From contig JANXOO010000588.1 in assembly GCA_025353525.1 (NCBI GenBank), forward strand, positions 1-8,065: a DNA stretch of 8,065 nucleotides, given 5' to 3'. Origin of the DNA: Schlesneria sp. Its GTDB lineage: Bacteria; Planctomycetota; Planctomycetia; Planctomycetales; Planctomycetaceae. Shown here one piece after another: positions 7,165 through 8,065 of this stretch (position 1 is its first letter; every line of letters begins with the position of its first letter). The position numbers and the translations under genes were made by a program. Under the pieces are notes generated by a model that worked only from the letters and a program-made list of their open reading frames with translations, ran no database searches and was not told the DNA's origin.

Positions 7165-8065
7165 ATGAATCGACATGATCTTGTTGTGATTGGTGCGGGA
7201 CCTGGCGGATATGTGGCGGCGATTCGTGCCGCACAACTGGGTTTTAATGTCGCCTGCATCGAGCAGGAAGGGGCACTCGGTGGCACGTGTCTGCGAATCG
7301 GCTGCATTCCGAGCAAGGCTTTGCTGGAAGCGAGCGAACTCTATCGCATGGCAAAGCATCACCTGACCGAATATGGCGTTACCGTCGAAGGAGTAAAACT
7401 CGATCTCCCTGCGATGATGAAACGCAAGGATTCGGTGATCGCAACCTTGACCGGCGGCATTGCGGGACTCTTCCGGAAAAACGAGATCACTCGCTATACG
7501 GGAAAGGGACGGATCGTCGCGCCGGGTAAAGTCGCGGTTGACGGTCCTGAACCGGTCGAAATCGATGCGAAGCGAATTCTGATTGCCACGGGAAGTTATT
7601 CGGCACCTTTGAAAGGGGTCGAAGTCGACGGCAATTTGATCGGTACGAGTACCGAAGCGCTATCGTATCCGGACGTTCCGCAGCATCTGGTGGTGATCGG
7701 AGCAGGAGTCATTGGCCTGGAATTGGGGTGTGTCTGGTCACGCCTGGGAGCAAAGGTGACGGTTCTGGAATATCTCAACCGGATTCTGCCGGGGATGGAT
7801 ACCGAGATCGCGACCGAAGCGCAGAAAATTCTGCAAAAGCAGGGGCTGGAATTCCGGCTGGGGATGCGCGTGACCGGTGCTCGCGTGGTTAACGGCCGTT
7901 GTGTGGTGGAATGTGACGGCCAACCGCCACTCGATTGTGATCGCGTCTTGCTGGCGGTCGGGCGTCTGCCGAATACCGACGGGATTGGCCTCGAAAAACT
8001 GAATGTTGCCCGCAACCATCGCGGCTTTATCGCGGTCGATCCGCACAACTTTGAAACGTCGATCC
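7165..8065 (+). CDS. lpd: Dihydrolipoyl dehydrogenase (E3), 3' end beyond the window
   Basis: FAD-dependent E3 that reoxidises the dihydrolipoyl arm of E2 and reduces NAD+. Only the first 300 codons are present of a usual 460-480; the frame is open to the window edge. Seen: FAD-binding GAGPGG (10-15), redox disulfide C42 and C47 in GGTCLRIGCIPSK, ATGS (141-144), and the NAD-binding GAGVIGLELG (179-188) ending at Glu202 (VTVLE), typical of NAD rather than NADP use. LAVGRLPNT (263-271) closes the FAD site. The missing part should contain the dimerisation domain with the active-site His-Glu pair. ATG 7165 is the only sensible start; GGCGAG eight nt upstream is a weak ribosome site. As the last visible gene of sucA-sucB-lpd, it probably serves this complex, although E3 can also be shared with pyruvate dehydrogenase and glycine cleavage. 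lpdA is an equivalent symbol. Confidence 0.96.
   Translation, partial: MNRHDLVVIGAGPGGYVAAIRAAQLGFNVACIEQEGALGGTCLRIGCIPSKALLEASELYRMAKHHLTEYGVTVEGVKLDLPAMMKRKDSVIATLTGGIAGLFRKNEITRYTGKGRIVAPGKVAVDGPEPVEIDAKRILIATGSYSAPLKGVEVDGNLIGTSTEALSYPDVPQHLVVIGAGVIGLELGCVWSRLGAKVTVLEYLNRILPGMDTEIATEAQKILQKQGLEFRLGMRVTGARVVNGRCVVECDGQPPLDCDRVLLAVGRLPNTDGIGLEKLNVARNHRGFIAVDPHNFETSI

Overview
The window looks like chromosomal DNA from a planctomycete-type bacterium (inference). Reasons: moderate GC content, an exported multi-module glycoside hydrolase, generally weak Shine-Dalgarno signals, and the sequence character of the 2-oxoglutarate dehydrogenase genes. No marker gene fixes the taxonomy, so this stays an impression. 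I see no phage, transposase, CRISPR, rRNA or tRNA sequence.

Layout. (1) 132-1955 (+): a secreted glycoside hydrolase with a GH2-like TIM barrel, an Ig/PKD-like module and a C-terminal jelly-roll-like module, followed by a candidate intrinsic terminator. (2) 2056-2188: four tandem units, each with a 12-14 nt palindrome and one or two hexamers, lying between two convergent genes. (3) 2219-2503 (-): a small protein of the antibiotic biosynthesis monooxygenase (ABM) fold, with a good ribosome binding site and two inverted repeats just upstream. (4) 2504-2921: a divergent intergenic region that should carry the promoters for the ABM gene and for the operon to its right. (5) 2922 to the window end (+): the 2-oxoglutarate dehydrogenase complex operon in the order E1 (sucA/odhA), E2 (sucB/odhB), E3 (lpd). 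The E3 gene runs off the window after 300 codons.

How the genes work together. E1 decarboxylates 2-oxoglutarate on thiamine diphosphate and passes the succinyl group to the lipoyl-lysine of E2. E2 transfers it to CoA, and E3 reoxidises the dihydrolipoyl group with NAD+. Together this is the TCA-cycle step 2-oxoglutarate to succinyl-CoA. All three genes keep their main catalytic motifs. The left half (glycoside hydrolase and ABM protein) has no evident functional tie to the operon.

The least ordinary features are the palindrome/hexamer tandem array, the polyalanine tract that replaces the usual basic residues in the E2 peripheral-subunit-binding domain, the 17-bp tandem duplication at the sucA stop codon, and the dyads upstream of the ABM gene. 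I found no convincing new multi-gene system.
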